Assembly (NCBI GenBank): GCA_008690995.1
Contig: VRMN01000005.1
Span: forward strand, 310,001 to 374,000
Length of the DNA stretch: 64,000 nucleotides
DNA from: Porphyridium purpureum
Lineage: Eukaryota; Rhodophyta; Bangiophyceae; Porphyridiales; Porphyridiaceae
Direction of reading: 5' to 3'
Under the pieces are notes generated by a model, which made no database searches, had not been told where the DNA came from, and saw only the letters and a program-made list of their open reading frames with translations. Made by a program: the position numbers and the translations under genes. Below, piece after piece: positions 41,121-51,409 of the stretch (the first letter of the stretch is position 1; each line of letters starts with the position of its first letter).

Positions 41121-41519
41121 TTACACGTGATGCGAGATGACGGTAGTAACCGTCAATAATACAGCAACAATGATGCTCTCGGTGCCGGACATCGAGCGGG
41201 GAATGTTGCGGTATATTCCCGCAATACAAATGACTGGAAAGATATTCAACGTGGCTGCTGCTGCGGCCCCCCATACGGCGGCTATGACAGGCATCACAAA
41301 CACCATTGCGATGCGGTACTGCGCTCGTCGAATCCAGCTGGTTGGCATTGGCACGTCATTCTGGTCCCGGGCACTGGCCGGCGGCACGCCAAACAGCTGG
41401 ATGATCGCGGCCACGAATCCGTACGCAGCAAACACGCACGTGCCCAGCACAATCACAAGAAGCATCAGCTTCCTTACGATTTCCACGAACGTCGTGCTGG
41501 AGTCCAGATCAAACACCAT
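41121..41519 (-). CDS. Unrecognised small integral membrane protein
   Basis: 132 residues from ATG at 41519. Three hydrophobic helices are visible: about 15-43 (LMLLVIVLGTCVFAAYGFVA), 70-92 (IAMVFVMPVIAAVWGAAAAAT) and 110-130 (ESIIVAVLLTVTTVI). Loops are short and no catalytic motif or known family is evident. The gene converges on pheS with a 90-base gap and is head to head with PGP. Confidence 0.7.
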   Translation of the reverse strand: MVFDLDSSTTFVEIVRKLMLLVIVLGTCVFAAYGFVAAIIQLFGVPPASARDQNDVPMPTSWIRRAQYRIAMVFVMPVIAAVWGAAAAATLNIFPVICIAGIYRNIPRSMSGTESIIVAVLLTVTTVISHHV

Positions 41520-42058
41520 TCTGGAAGTGTCTCATCAGCGTGCGTGCGAGAACCCACCGAACGAGAAACAACGCCGAACAATCGAGCCAAGCTATGAACC
41601 AACAGGGCGCCCGACTGGGGCAGACCAGTGCGTAGACGCGCGGCCAATCTGCGCCATAACATCCAGCACACCGCGCCGCACCGTTCGTTGCTCCCAGGTC
41701 GCGAGCACCGTATCAGCACGCCTCCGCGCTCCTCTTCCAAGCCCTGCGCCAGAAATCCTCACCCGCGCACAAGTGGAGCGCTCCGCACTGTACTTTGATG
41801 TACTCACTGTACTTTCCTTTGCCCTTTTGACGGTGGAGCTTTAAGATATAAGGTACAGTTCTGACTCAGAGCGTGGGAGATTGGGTGTTCTGTTGTGGTG
41901 TTCGCAAGGGGTTGAGTGGCTGGTGGTTTTGGCCGAGTGAGATGAGCTGCGGACATTGTTCATGAGTGGTGGTTGGGGTGAGGAGGGCGGCAAAAGGGAG
42001 GGAGGTTGGTGGGAATCAGTCAACGTCGACTCATATCTTTGGTGTGTGAGAGACGATC
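41520..42058. promoter_or_regulatory. Divergent promoter spacer with three ACTGTAC/GTACAGT elements
   Basis: 539 bases between the small membrane protein and PGP. ACTGTAC lies at 41787-41793 and 41806-41812, and GTACAGT at 41853-41859. The three lie within 73 bases, at roughly the middle of the spacer. A TTAAGATATAAGG stretch at 41841-41853 is TATA-like. Confidence 0.55.
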
Positions 42059-43123
42059 ATGGCCTTTATTGGAGGCGGGGGTGTAAGCGTTCGTGTGGGA
42101 GCCGCGCACGCAGGGAAGACCAAAGTTGTGTGCAGACGTGCGGGCGAGCGTGCGTGCACGGCACAGAAGTCGTTCCGGTCGCGCTCCAACATGACAGGCA
42201 TGACGGCCGCCAACGCAGAGGCCGGCACGGATGCTGCCGCAAAGCGACTCACAAAGCCCGGGCCGCAGCTGCTTGACACCGTCAACACGTTCATCTTTGA
42301 CTGCGACGGCGTGATCTGGCGCGGAGACTCGGTCATTGACGGCGTGCCAGAGACGCTCGACTTCCTGCGTGCGCAGGGCAAGCGGCTCTTCTTCGTGACA
42401 AACAACTCGACCAAGAGCCGAAAGGGCTACTTGGGCAAGTTCACCAAACTGGGCCTGCCCGTGAAGGCCGAGGAAATCTTCTCGTCGTCGTTTGCTGCCG
42501 CGGCATACCTGGAAGAAATTAACTTCAAGGCGACCGGCAAGAAGGTGTACATCATTGGCGAGGTGGGTATCCAGGAAGAGCTTGATTTGATCGGCGTGCC
42601 ATACATTGGCGGCGAGCAGGACAAGGGGAAGCAGCCGGACATGAGCCCTGGTAGCGCGCTTGAACACGACCACGACGTTGGCGCCGTGATTGTGGGCTTT
42701 GACCGGTACGTGAATTATTACAAGATTCAGTACGCGCAGCTGTGCATCAACGAGAATCCGGGCTGCCTTTTCATTGCGACAAACCTGGATGCCGTGACGC
42801 ACCTCACGGACGCGCAGGAGTGGGCCGGCAACGGCTCGATGGTGGGTGCGATCAAGGGCTGCACCGGCCGCGAACCCATTGTGGTCGGCAAACCTGCGCC
42901 GCTGATGATTGACTACCTGGTGAACAAGTACAAGGTGCAGCGCAGCGAGATCTGCATGGTGGGCGACCGCCTCGACACGGACATCCTCTTTGGCAAGAAC
43001 AACGGACTCTCCACCGTTCTCACCCTGTCAGGCGTCACCACGGAGCAGAAGCTCACCAGCCCCGACAACAAAATCCAGCCGCAGTGGGTCGTCGATAGCA
43101 TTGCCGACTTTCGACAGGAATAA
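42059..43123 (+). CDS. PGP: Phosphoglycolate phosphatase, HAD type IIA, plastid-targeted
   Basis: 354 residues from ATG at 42059. The first 65 residues (MAFIGGGGVSVRVG, then Arg/Ala/Ser-rich) read as a plastid transit peptide. The HAD motif 1 is FIFDCDGVIWRG with nucleophile Asp81 and acid/base Asp83. Motif 2 is FFVTNNSTKSR, and motif 4 is MVGDRLDTDILFGKNNG. The type IIA cap lies between. This is the eukaryotic PGP/4-nitrophenylphosphatase family. In algae it removes 2-phosphoglycolate made by Rubisco oxygenation, the first step of photorespiration. Confidence 0.92.
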   Translation: MAFIGGGGVSVRVGAAHAGKTKVVCRRAGERACTAQKSFRSRSNMTGMTAANAEAGTDAAAKRLTKPGPQLLDTVNTFIFDCDGVIWRGDSVIDGVPETLDFLRAQGKRLFFVTNNSTKSRKGYLGKFTKLGLPVKAEEIFSSSFAAAAYLEEINFKATGKKVYIIGEVGIQEELDLIGVPYIGGEQDKGKQPDMSPGSALEHDHDVGAVIVGFDRYVNYYKIQYAQLCINENPGCLFIATNLDAVTHLTDAQEWAGNGSMVGAIKGCTGREPIVVGKPAPLMIDYLVNKYKVQRSEICMVGDRLDTDILFGKNNGLSTVLTLSGVTTEQKLTSPDNKIQPQWVVDSIADFRQE

Positions 43124-43573
43124 ATCATATCGGTTCACTCCGTTCTAAACCGACTGACGCGTAAACCGGTCAACAAACTGCCAAGACGAGCACAAACTGA
43201 CTCGGGTGCCTAGTAGCCGTACTCCGATTCTCGTCGTCAAACACGCTCGTTTTATGATTTTAGTTTGAATTTGGCTATCCGCTGTACGTGGGCACACGTG
43301 CGGCTTCTGACGGGAGGCGGGGGCGCGCGCGTGCGTAGGTCGCGGCAGTTAGATGAATGGGACGATGTCGGATGCTCGCTTGTGACCGGTGTGCACTTGA
43401 CGCCTCTGCCGCTTCGACGCTCTGTCACTAGCGCACCCGCGTGAGGTGTCAGTGAGCGCTCCGGCCGGCCCGACGCATGAAGACAAAAGCAGCGAGGAAG
43501 ACGGCGCGACAGGGGTTGTTGGCACAGTGAGTGGCAACGTGAGAGGATTTGAACGGAACACGCAAGTTGAGGC
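43124..43573. other. Tandem spacer upstream of the 43574 gene
   Basis: 450 bases between two plus-strand genes. Only a CTGTAC core at 43282-43287 was noted. Confidence 0.4.
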
Positions 43574-45955
43574 ATGGAGAAGAGGAGCTCTTCGGGCACG
43601 GATACTGAGCACTTTCCAGAGTTGGAATTGGAGGTGCCGCATGGCGGTCGGTCGAGCTCGGGAGGCGAGAATGGCGGAACGGCCTTCCCGTTTTCTTCCA
43701 ACGAACCTGTCGCCCGCTTCAAGTTGTTCAAGAACAGCTCGATGACTCGAAGTAGTGGCAGCGGTCACGGATACGACGGAGCCGCGGCATTTTCAAAAGG
43801 AGAAAGCCAGAAAGCAGCTGTCGCAGCAGCCAGTAAGCACAACGACAGTGCACCATTTGCCGGCGCGGCGTCTCCTGACCAGCAAGAACCCATTCGATTC
43901 AGCAGCAAAGTCAAGTCCAGATTGATGCTGTATGACGCAACGACCTTGACAGATGAGCAGCAGCTCACAAAGGGATGGCTCATGTTTTTGGTTTCGTTCC
44001 CGCACAACGCAGTCCTGCGGGAACTGGCAGACTTTTACGCCGAGATCGCTCCAGGACTAGAAGCCACGCAACTTGTGCTGAGCCGGTCACAGCTCGTCTA
44101 CCTCGCAAAATGGATGTTTGTTTTGATCAAGTTTGTGGAGAACTTTGTCGCGTATGAGAAGAATATACTTTTTCCGGAGCTTCTTCAACTGCGCGGGATC
44201 TCGCAGGAGCTGCTGGATGCGATGAAGCCTCGAAGGCAGCGCGTCTGCGCAGCTCTATTAGGGCTGACCGGTGCCCTCGAACTCTTCACCATTAATGATA
44301 CATACCAGTACCGTGTGCAGTTGGTGAATAGCATTGATGTTTTCTTCGAGTTGCTCGTCCATTACTTCACAAAGCAGACCGATGCCATCTTTCAAGCGTT
44401 TTGCCCGGCGTCTGCCGAGGAGCATGATATTGTCATGGAAAAGAACATGGAGCGTCGCATGATGAGTGCGTTTGTGCGAATTCCTGATGAGAACAAGAGC
44501 CGGTCGCGCAACAGCTGGCTAGTTCAAAATGTGATGTTTACGAGATGGCTTACAGACGGCAAGACTTTGCTTCGCTGGATCAATGAGCACGTACCAGGCA
44601 AATCGGCCATGTATCTCGAGTGGCAGGCTGTGTACAAAGAATTGCACCACGACTCGGTGCGAGCTTTCTGGGCCATTCGACGCGAGGCGGAGGAGCAAGG
44701 GTCTGAGTTTGTTCATGTTGGACACCGTAGCTGCATGCCATTATTTATGCTCTGCTCATATGGTGAGAGCTGGACGCGCTTGCTCGACGTGATGGTGATC
44801 CCGCACAATGCACTGCGCTTGGAGCTCATGCATTTAGTGTCTATCCTAACCAAACTCGTGTCAATCGTTTCCGTAGCGGGCCGCTGGCCCGGTGTGTTGA
44901 CAGAGATGATTGTATCGTGGTGGCGGGGACTCTATCTCTTTTTCACTGACTATTTGGAGCTCGAAAAGGGCTGGTTTAAGCGGGCGTCCGCCGCGCTCAG
45001 CACAGGTGCGTACGCTTCGAGTTCGGCGAAAGGAAAAAACATGGACCCAGGTCAGAATTTGAAGAAGGCGAAAGAGATGCGCGACACATTTGAAGCGGGG
45101 CTGGCAAGTCGTACCCAGTGGACGAGATCTCTTATGGCGCTCAATCTGAATATGATGGCGCTGCAAGCAGGCGAGACTTCTGGCGAGGAAATGAATCTCC
45201 GTACGCTAGTGAGCGCTTCGGAAATCCTTTGCCAAGACGCAGTGCAACATTTTTGGCTGCTGGAGCAACACGTGATCAAGCTTTGGGAAGGCATGGTGCA
45301 GAGCCACGGCGAGATCACGGCCATGTTTAAGCAGGATGCGGAGTTGCTCTTTAGCGGGGAGCAGCCGAAAGAGTCCATCTGCATGTATGCATGCTGGATG
45401 AGCCAAGATCGGCGTGAGGCCTGGATGGCAGAAACGCTGTCAACGGTCAAGACCTTGCAGTTTGTGACGTACCAGCGGCACTTTCGAGCTGGTCGCGCAA
45501 AGATGCTCAAGACGATTCTAAGCCACAATGTCGGATCCATAACCCGCACGGCTAGCGGAGTGAGCAGCGTTCCTGGCGACGAGCCTGTCGAGTCCTTCAG
45601 CTCGGATATGTTCCTTGGCATCAAACCCGACGCAGTTGACGCGTTGCGCGTATCGCGCGTTCCGTCCGTCGCTCGGCGGCCGGGCAGTCGTGGTGTTTCC
45701 AGGGCCAACAGCGCAGATCAGGGAAACGGTGAAAACGGCGTTAGCGTGCGGACTAGTCTCACAAAAGGAATGTCGGACGTCTTTCGCACGGTCATGCGCA
45801 TGTCCTCGCGAGACGAATCGCAGTCAAACCCGACGTCTTCTAACAGTCTTTTACGAAGGAACTCATCAAAAGATAGAGGGCAAGGCCTGCAGCGGAGATC
45901 GTCGTCGCAAGGGAAAGGTATTGGTCGAATACCGTCAGTGCAGGATGAAGGCTGA
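43574..45955 (+). CDS. Unrecognised helical protein with two hemerythrin-like segments
   Basis: 793 residues from ATG at 43574. The N-terminal 115 residues and the C-terminal 150 residues are Ser/Gly/Arg-rich and disordered. The 500-residue core is helical without membrane segments. Two places share a pattern. FPHNAVLRELADFYAEI with a later YEKNILFPELL, and IPHNALRLELMHLVSIL with a later YLELEKGWF, both recall helix A and B of hemerythrin-like (HHE) domains. Several expected metal-binding His positions appear lost, so metal binding is doubtful. Cellular role unknown. Confidence 0.72.
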   Translation: MEKRSSSGTDTEHFPELELEVPHGGRSSSGGENGGTAFPFSSNEPVARFKLFKNSSMTRSSGSGHGYDGAAAFSKGESQKAAVAAASKHNDSAPFAGAASPDQQEPIRFSSKVKSRLMLYDATTLTDEQQLTKGWLMFLVSFPHNAVLRELADFYAEIAPGLEATQLVLSRSQLVYLAKWMFVLIKFVENFVAYEKNILFPELLQLRGISQELLDAMKPRRQRVCAALLGLTGALELFTINDTYQYRVQLVNSIDVFFELLVHYFTKQTDAIFQAFCPASAEEHDIVMEKNMERRMMSAFVRIPDENKSRSRNSWLVQNVMFTRWLTDGKTLLRWINEHVPGKSAMYLEWQAVYKELHHDSVRAFWAIRREAEEQGSEFVHVGHRSCMPLFMLCSYGESWTRLLDVMVIPHNALRLELMHLVSILTKLVSIVSVAGRWPGVLTEMIVSWWRGLYLFFTDYLELEKGWFKRASAALSTGAYASSSAKGKNMDPGQNLKKAKEMRDTFEAGLASRTQWTRSLMALNLNMMALQAGETSGEEMNLRTLVSASEILCQDAVQHFWLLEQHVIKLWEGMVQSHGEITAMFKQDAELLFSGEQPKESICMYACWMSQDRREAWMAETLSTVKTLQFVTYQRHFRAGRAKMLKTILSHNVGSITRTASGVSSVPGDEPVESFSSDMFLGIKPDAVDALRVSRVPSVARRPGSRGVSRANSADQGNGENGVSVRTSLTKGMSDVFRTVMRMSSRDESQSNPTSSNSLLRRNSSKDRGQGLQRRSSSQGKGIGRIPSVQDEG

Positions 45956-46317
45956 GAACGTACTTCAGCCCACTGGCTCCTTGGAGTTCTGGATTACAAG
46001 GAGCTGGGCCGGTTTCTTTCTCGGAGAAACATTACGTAGCTCCAAACCTCAGCTGGTGGTGTCTTGAGGCAAACGCCGGCGATATGGTCATCAAAATGTA
46101 TTGAAAAAGACCAACGGTCTCCTATGTTTGGGCTACGTCGTCAATCCCCTCGTTTGACAAACGAGGGCGCGGCTGCGCGGGCGCGACTGCCACCTTTAGC
46201 GTCGAGTGTACCTGGAGCTGTGCGTTGCTTCTCTTTTCATGCATAATGAAGCTCGCCTTTGTAATCTTAGAAACAAAACACAACGCTCAACTAATCGTGA
46301 TATCGGATCCCCAGAGT
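45956..46317. other. Convergent spacer without gene
   Basis: 362 bases between the ends of the 43574 and 46318 genes. The segment CCCCTCGTTTGACAAACGAGGG at about 46147-46168 is a near-perfect hairpin. Nothing else was seen. Confidence 0.45.
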
Positions 46318-48351
46318 CTAATGCTCACTTGCCGCGTCGGCATCCTGATCGTCAGACTCCTTTCTTCGGCGCACACGAGCGGCTCTCACTCTGGTTTTCT
46401 TTGAAGCTGCTTTGACAGCGGCGCTCACGGCGGCTTGCACCTCGCTTGGTTCCATGTCTCGCGATGGCGCGGACGCCGCGGTGTCAGTCCGTTTCACACG
46501 CTCGCGCCGCTGAGTTGATTGCCCAAGCCTTGCTGTATGCACCGTCTGTGTATTGTTCTCGCCATCAGAAGAGAACGCAGAGTTTTGGACCTCCACAATG
46601 GTGTCCACTGTGGCGCTCGCGGTCTCATTCGTCGTGCGTGGGCTGATGCTGGTACTGCCGACGTCTCGGATCCTGCCGAAAGTAGTTGTGTCGTGAATGC
46701 TGACGCCGTCGCTATGATTGACAATGTCACTGTTGTCGCTGTGAATGACGTCATCGACAAGTGTCTGAATGGCGGCAGGGGCTCCAGTCGGCGTCGAGCC
46801 AGGCAGTGCACTTCGCGCATCATCTAAAATATCATTCCAGTCCCTCGCTATAATCAAAGGGCGATCGGGGTCCACTTTTTCACGCAAAATCTGGAGCGAG
46901 TACGCCAGAAGTCGCTTTGTCTTGGTCAAATTACCGACGTTCGACGTGAGAATCATGTCGTTATTCGGGCACAGCAGACGCTGCGCCTCGCGCACTGCGT
47001 AAATCGCGTCCTCCAGCACTGCGCAATAGTCTCGCGGATCGCACTGAAAGTGGCCGTCCAAAGGCAATAAAAATTCGCTTCGGATAGGCTGCGCACGCAG
47101 CTTCGAGTTCAGCTCGCCTTGCGCCACGCGATGCATGTCACTAAGCTTGAGCATTACGTGATTGAGACGCGCAAGATTCTCGCGTGCCAAGAAGGAACCG
47201 TCCTCCAGTGCGCCGATGACATCCACTTTGACGATGGATATTTCGTTGAGAAGCACCATGATGCGGCCTCGAAAAGACACGTCTGGTTGGCTAGATACGC
47301 AGAACGGATACAGCGTGAAGATAAAGTTCCACGTCGCACCGTGCTGGTGCAACGCCGAAAGCATACTCTGCCGTGGCGTATGCCGATGTACCTCCTGCAG
47401 ATGGAACAAATGATAATCCGATGAGATCAGCGTGAAATGGCACTTCTCAGCCGAGCGGCGTCCAAACATTTTCTCGACTTGCAGAAAGACTTTGTGCAAG
47501 GGAAGTTTCGACAAGCGCGGGCTCTTCTCTTCTAGCACGAAACTAACGTCACTCAAATCGATGTTCAGCTCCTCGCAAACCTGGCGGAAGAATGTGTATG
47601 CCGCGGAAGCAGGAGAAACGACGGTGCCGTCTGCGCGTGCACCTGTGAAGCAAATCACATCTGGTCGCAGTGCACCTGTGCGGAGCAGGCGTACGAGCGT
47701 GATGACGCGTTTTGACAGCTCCACCGTGAGCTGGTCGCGCATCAGCTCTTTCCCGAAAACAACTGCAATCAACGTGGTGCTTCCGTCCTGTGACCGGTCC
47801 ATGTGGTAACGATCCTCCACTTGTTCACTCTCGCTTGAGCGCCGGATCGACAGCAGCTGCGAAATTTGTTCCGTAAGTTCCGATAAGCTCTTGACCACTG
47901 GCGCATGCAATGGCGGAGGGGAACTTTTCTCCTGGTCTCTTTCCCGTGACTCCGATGCCTTGTTCGTGGTCTTCGCAGCCGACGAAACCGAGGATGTGCC
48001 CACAGACGATGAAGGCTCGTCCTTTTCGCCTGCATGCGCGCTATTCGACCCTCTCTTGCTCTGATTGCATTTGACTTGCTCACTTCGAATGGTCGTAACC
48101 CGTCGTTTCCGACGCGCCGAGGCGGATTGCACTGGTTGTTCGCCACTGCCTGGCGCCGATGACGCGCACAGCTTTCCTCTCCGCTGTGCCACTGAACAGT
48201 TGGCACCACACGTCTGCCATCGCCGCTGGCGCAGCCGCGCTGGAAATCCATCGGCACGAGTCGCGCAAGCTCCGAGCTGCACTCCCACCCATCCCAGCGC
48301 CGCGGGGCACGCGCAGCACCCGCTTCGTGCGCTCGTCTCACCTGCCGTCAT
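46318..48351 (-). CDS. Protein with DUF218/YdcF-like domain, possibly plastid-targeted
   Basis: 677 residues from ATG at 48351. The start (MTAGETSARSGCC and on) is Ala/Arg/Cys/Ser-rich and could be a transit peptide. A Ser/Lys-rich linker follows to about residue 175. Residues about 190-350 follow a DUF218-like order: strand TTLIAVVFGKEL, a helix RVITLVRLLRTGA, strand RPDVICFTGARADG, helix SAAYTFFRQVCEEL, VSFVLEEKSPRLS and strand CHFTLISSDYHLFHL. The DUF218 identification is tentative. DUF218 proteins are Rossmann-like and of poorly known function. The C-terminal 170 residues are disordered and end with basic patches. Confidence 0.72.
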   Translation of the reverse strand: MTAGETSARSGCCACPAALGWVGVQLGACATRADGFPARLRQRRWQTCGANCSVAQRRGKLCASSAPGSGEQPVQSASARRKRRVTTIRSEQVKCNQSKRGSNSAHAGEKDEPSSSVGTSSVSSAAKTTNKASESRERDQEKSSPPPLHAPVVKSLSELTEQISQLLSIRRSSESEQVEDRYHMDRSQDGSTTLIAVVFGKELMRDQLTVELSKRVITLVRLLRTGALRPDVICFTGARADGTVVSPASAAYTFFRQVCEELNIDLSDVSFVLEEKSPRLSKLPLHKVFLQVEKMFGRRSAEKCHFTLISSDYHLFHLQEVHRHTPRQSMLSALHQHGATWNFIFTLYPFCVSSQPDVSFRGRIMVLLNEISIVKVDVIGALEDGSFLARENLARLNHVMLKLSDMHRVAQGELNSKLRAQPIRSEFLLPLDGHFQCDPRDYCAVLEDAIYAVREAQRLLCPNNDMILTSNVGNLTKTKRLLAYSLQILREKVDPDRPLIIARDWNDILDDARSALPGSTPTGAPAAIQTLVDDVIHSDNSDIVNHSDGVSIHDTTTFGRIRDVGSTSISPRTTNETASATVDTIVEVQNSAFSSDGENNTQTVHTARLGQSTQRRERVKRTDTAASAPSRDMEPSEVQAAVSAAVKAASKKTRVRAARVRRRKESDDQDADAASEH

Positions 48352-49069
48352 ATCTAGCTCGCGCGCCTGCGAGCACCTGCCAAACCGCGCACGCGCGCGT
48401 GTGTGTACGCGAATGCGTTTTGCGTGGATGTGTCTGCGTGTCGTGTCGGCGTCTCGACGAGCTCCGTCAACTTGCGGCCAACCCCGCCGCTGCGCGCGGG
48501 AGTACGTCCCGACCGCTTCTCTCAGCGGTGCGACAGCTGTCCTTCCGGGCTGCGTTGCTTGTCACCACCACACTCGATGCCGAGCCACATCCATCCTCCT
48601 ACTCGCGCCTCTCCGTGCGCATCCAAACCTGCCTCAACCCGCATACGCGATTCCCAATCCAGCCATCAAAACAATAAAAAAAGCCCCGTCTTGTAGAAAA
48701 CCAAAACCAAAACCAAAGCCAAAACCAAAACCAAAGCAACAAAAAAATGGAAAACCCTCGCATGTGACGGTTCAGTTTGGGCAGATTCAGGAACGCGCAT
48801 AGTAGGACGGCGCGCTTTTGTGATTTCCGCGACCAGCTCGTTGAGCACACGCCGCAAGCTGTACCCCTGGGGTATGTACAGTGGATGAGGTGGCGGGTGT
48901 ACAGTGCGACTGTGACCCGTGTGTGACAAGAACGCGTGCTGCTCAGAAGCAGGTGGTGGTCGCTTTGGTGTGCGCGGGTTTGGCACAGCAAAGGTATGCT
49001 GGCTTGTGTGTTCGGGGGGTTGGCACGCACGTCTGTGTGTGTCGGTGTGGATGGGCGATACGAAATTTA
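48352..49069. promoter_or_regulatory. Spacer with AAAACC tract and GTACAGT elements
   Basis: 718 bases upstream of the DUF218-like gene and downstream of the cullin gene. An AAAACC-type tandem tract lies at 48697-48737. GTACAGT occurs at 48876-48882 and 48899-48905, with a CTGTAC core at 48859. The interval also contains the 3' UTR of CUL4 at its right end. Confidence 0.5.
48697..48737. repeat. AAAACC tandem tract
   Basis: About seven degenerate AAAACC units (two read AAAGCC or AAAGC). A related AAAAACC tract lies upstream of enolase. Confidence 0.9.
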
Positions 49070-51409
49070 TTAAGCAAGGTACTTGTACATCTGCGGGTTT
49101 GAAGGGTCGCGCTCCAGATACTCACGTTCGATCAGGCTCTCAATGCGTTTCTTCAAGTCTGCGGGCTTGTGCGGGAACTTGAGGATGCTGTACAGCTCCG
49201 TCAGCAGGTTCGTGTGCGTCGCGACTTTGCGGGTCTTCATCACTCGCACAATCGCAGCATCGATCTGGTACTGCCTGTCCTGAAAGACCTTCTCCGTCGT
49301 GTCCTTGTTCTCCTCGGGCGTCTCCTTGAGCTGAATAGAGTTAATCTTAATCTTCATCATTTTGTGCGTAAACTGTTCATTGAATACGAAACGGTCGTTT
49401 TCGCCCAGCTCCGCGCCCTTGGGCTCCTTGAGGATGACGCGCGTCGTCACCTTGCCGCATGCCAGCGACAACAGCACCCTCTTCAATTCCTTTGGATCCA
49501 AACCGGTCGCGTCCAGAATCTCTTGGTAGCTAAGCACCGTAGCCTTGTTGAACAGCATGCACACCACCGCTTGAAAGAGCGACACATCTATCAGCTTGGA
49601 GCCCTTCGCAAAGTGCGCACGCAGCGTACATGAGCCACTGCTGTGTTGCCATGCCAACTGCTTGCCCTGGTGCTTTTCCAAGTAAAATTGCTTGAACTCC
49701 TCGTGCATGTTGGAGATTTCGCGCGGCAGTTTGATTTCCAGCGCCGTGCTCAACTGCGGCCAGTAGCTATTCGTCAGGATGTATACGTTCAGATCGATTT
49801 CACGAGCTGCCGAGCTGCGCGAATTGCGATATGCCTGGAAGGCATTGAGAATATCCGCGGACAGGTCAACATCGCGAAACATGCCTTCAAGCTTGTTCGT
49901 GAACGGCGCTCCGCACTCGGTTTTCATTCGTGAAATCATTTGCTTCTCCAATTCGAGAGACGCGGATTTTTGGAACAACAGCCGTTTAGCCAGATCTTTC
50001 TTAAAGAACGCCTCGAAGATATCCTTGCCCTGGATGTAGCGGAAGAGGATCATGATGCTATCCAGCGTGCTCTCGAGCTCTTCTTCCGTGTACGACTTGT
50101 TGCCCGTCCGAAGAATCTGATCGACAAACTTGGCGATCAGCTCGGCCGGTTTGTTTTGCCGCATGTTCACGCACGCTTCAAATGCTTCCCTGGCTGCAAT
50201 CACAAACCCTTCATTGGACATGAAAGCCTGCGAAAGCATGATATCGACATCGCGCTTGAACTCAAGCAAACGGCTGACCATCTCAGCATCCTTTTGCTCG
50301 TCCATGACAATATCCGTGCCCACGTTCTTCATGTATGCTACGAATGCCCTTCGCAATTTCTCGTGCGCCGTTTGACTGCATGGTTTCCAGCTTGAAGGCA
50401 TGGCGGAACCGTGTATGCCAAGGTATTGGCACGACGACGTTCCCCACGCCGTGTCGAGATCGTTCACGCGGGCAAACAACGAGTACATGCGTCGGAGATC
50501 ATCAAAACGCCGTTGGGCACACAGCTCATTAAATCCTTCTTGCAGCAGTTCATCGATCATCGCGGCGATCATCATCCGTTCTACAGCCTGCAGAAGAGGC
50601 TTTTTCGAGCTCGATTCGAGAAACGCGTCGCAGCGCTCGGCTTCCTCATGGATACGCCGTTCTGTGTGCTCTAGGTACTTGGCAACAGTACATTGTGTGA
50701 ACATGGTGCTGCCTTCCTGTCGATAAAATTCGTATGCTTTGCTCAGATTCAGCGGCTCAAAGTACTCTTCATACATCCCGATCGCACTGAGCATGCGAAC
50801 AATCGACTTGAGCAGCGCGCGGCCGGTGGAAGCCGGCACTGCATTTTGGCGTTCGGCACGAACTAAATCTAGCGCCCCATTCAACGTCTTGCGTACCGCC
50901 GTTGGACACGACTTGAGGTGCGCCCACCACAGACGCAGCCCCATGTCCCACACGCTGAGAGCAGAACTGGCTGAACTCAGCACATATGTCCGATCGAGGT
51001 AAAGGAAAATGGAGCGAATGATAAGCATTTGCGAACAGTGTTCACCCCACACGCGATTCACAAACTCGAGAAACTCAGTACCTTCCAACAGGGACGCACC
51101 GATGCCGTCAAACAACTCGCGCACGTGCGAGTCGCACTGATCGCGCAGGAACTGGTACAAACCGGCGCCCAGTTTATGCGCGCACACATCCTCAACGCGT
51201 GAGTAAAGCCGCTCAAAGCTGATACCGCTAAACCTGGATTGCTGCACTGCCACGACTGCCGGCAAAAACTCTTTTGTCCACACGCTCTGCAGAAAGTCAT
51301 GGCTCAGTGCGGGCTGCTTTTTAAGAGGCTTCATGGTTAGTTTCTTTCCGGTAGCCGGCTTGCCGCCTTGCGGCGGCGCCGGGGCGCGCGACTCGCCTGC
51401 GCGTGTCAT
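49070..51409 (-). CDS. CUL4: Cullin-4
   Basis: 779 residues from ATG at 51409. It follows CUL4 from end to end. The N-terminal repeats contain ERLYSRVEDVCAHKLGAGLYQFLRDQC and IIRSIFLYLDRTYVL, the adaptor (DDB1) binding region. The middle has the family-wide NKPAELIAKFVDQILR, IQGKDIFEAFFKKDLAKRLL and ECGAPFTNKLEGMFRDV. The C-terminal neddylation winged helix has AAIVRVMKTRKVATHTNLL with the likely NEDD8 acceptor Lys at about 725, and ends in YLERDPSNPQMYKYLA. CUL4 is the scaffold of CRL4-DDB1 ubiquitin ligases, acting in DNA repair, replication and light signalling. CUL3 is the main alternative; the N-terminal repeat sequence favours CUL4. Confidence 0.93.
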   Translation of the reverse strand: MTRAGESRAPAPPQGGKPATGKKLTMKPLKKQPALSHDFLQSVWTKEFLPAVVAVQQSRFSGISFERLYSRVEDVCAHKLGAGLYQFLRDQCDSHVRELFDGIGASLLEGTEFLEFVNRVWGEHCSQMLIIRSIFLYLDRTYVLSSASSALSVWDMGLRLWWAHLKSCPTAVRKTLNGALDLVRAERQNAVPASTGRALLKSIVRMLSAIGMYEEYFEPLNLSKAYEFYRQEGSTMFTQCTVAKYLEHTERRIHEEAERCDAFLESSSKKPLLQAVERMMIAAMIDELLQEGFNELCAQRRFDDLRRMYSLFARVNDLDTAWGTSSCQYLGIHGSAMPSSWKPCSQTAHEKLRRAFVAYMKNVGTDIVMDEQKDAEMVSRLLEFKRDVDIMLSQAFMSNEGFVIAAREAFEACVNMRQNKPAELIAKFVDQILRTGNKSYTEEELESTLDSIMILFRYIQGKDIFEAFFKKDLAKRLLFQKSASLELEKQMISRMKTECGAPFTNKLEGMFRDVDLSADILNAFQAYRNSRSSAAREIDLNVYILTNSYWPQLSTALEIKLPREISNMHEEFKQFYLEKHQGKQLAWQHSSGSCTLRAHFAKGSKLIDVSLFQAVVCMLFNKATVLSYQEILDATGLDPKELKRVLLSLACGKVTTRVILKEPKGAELGENDRFVFNEQFTHKMMKIKINSIQLKETPEENKDTTEKVFQDRQYQIDAAIVRVMKTRKVATHTNLLTELYSILKFPHKPADLKKRIESLIEREYLERDPSNPQMYKYLA

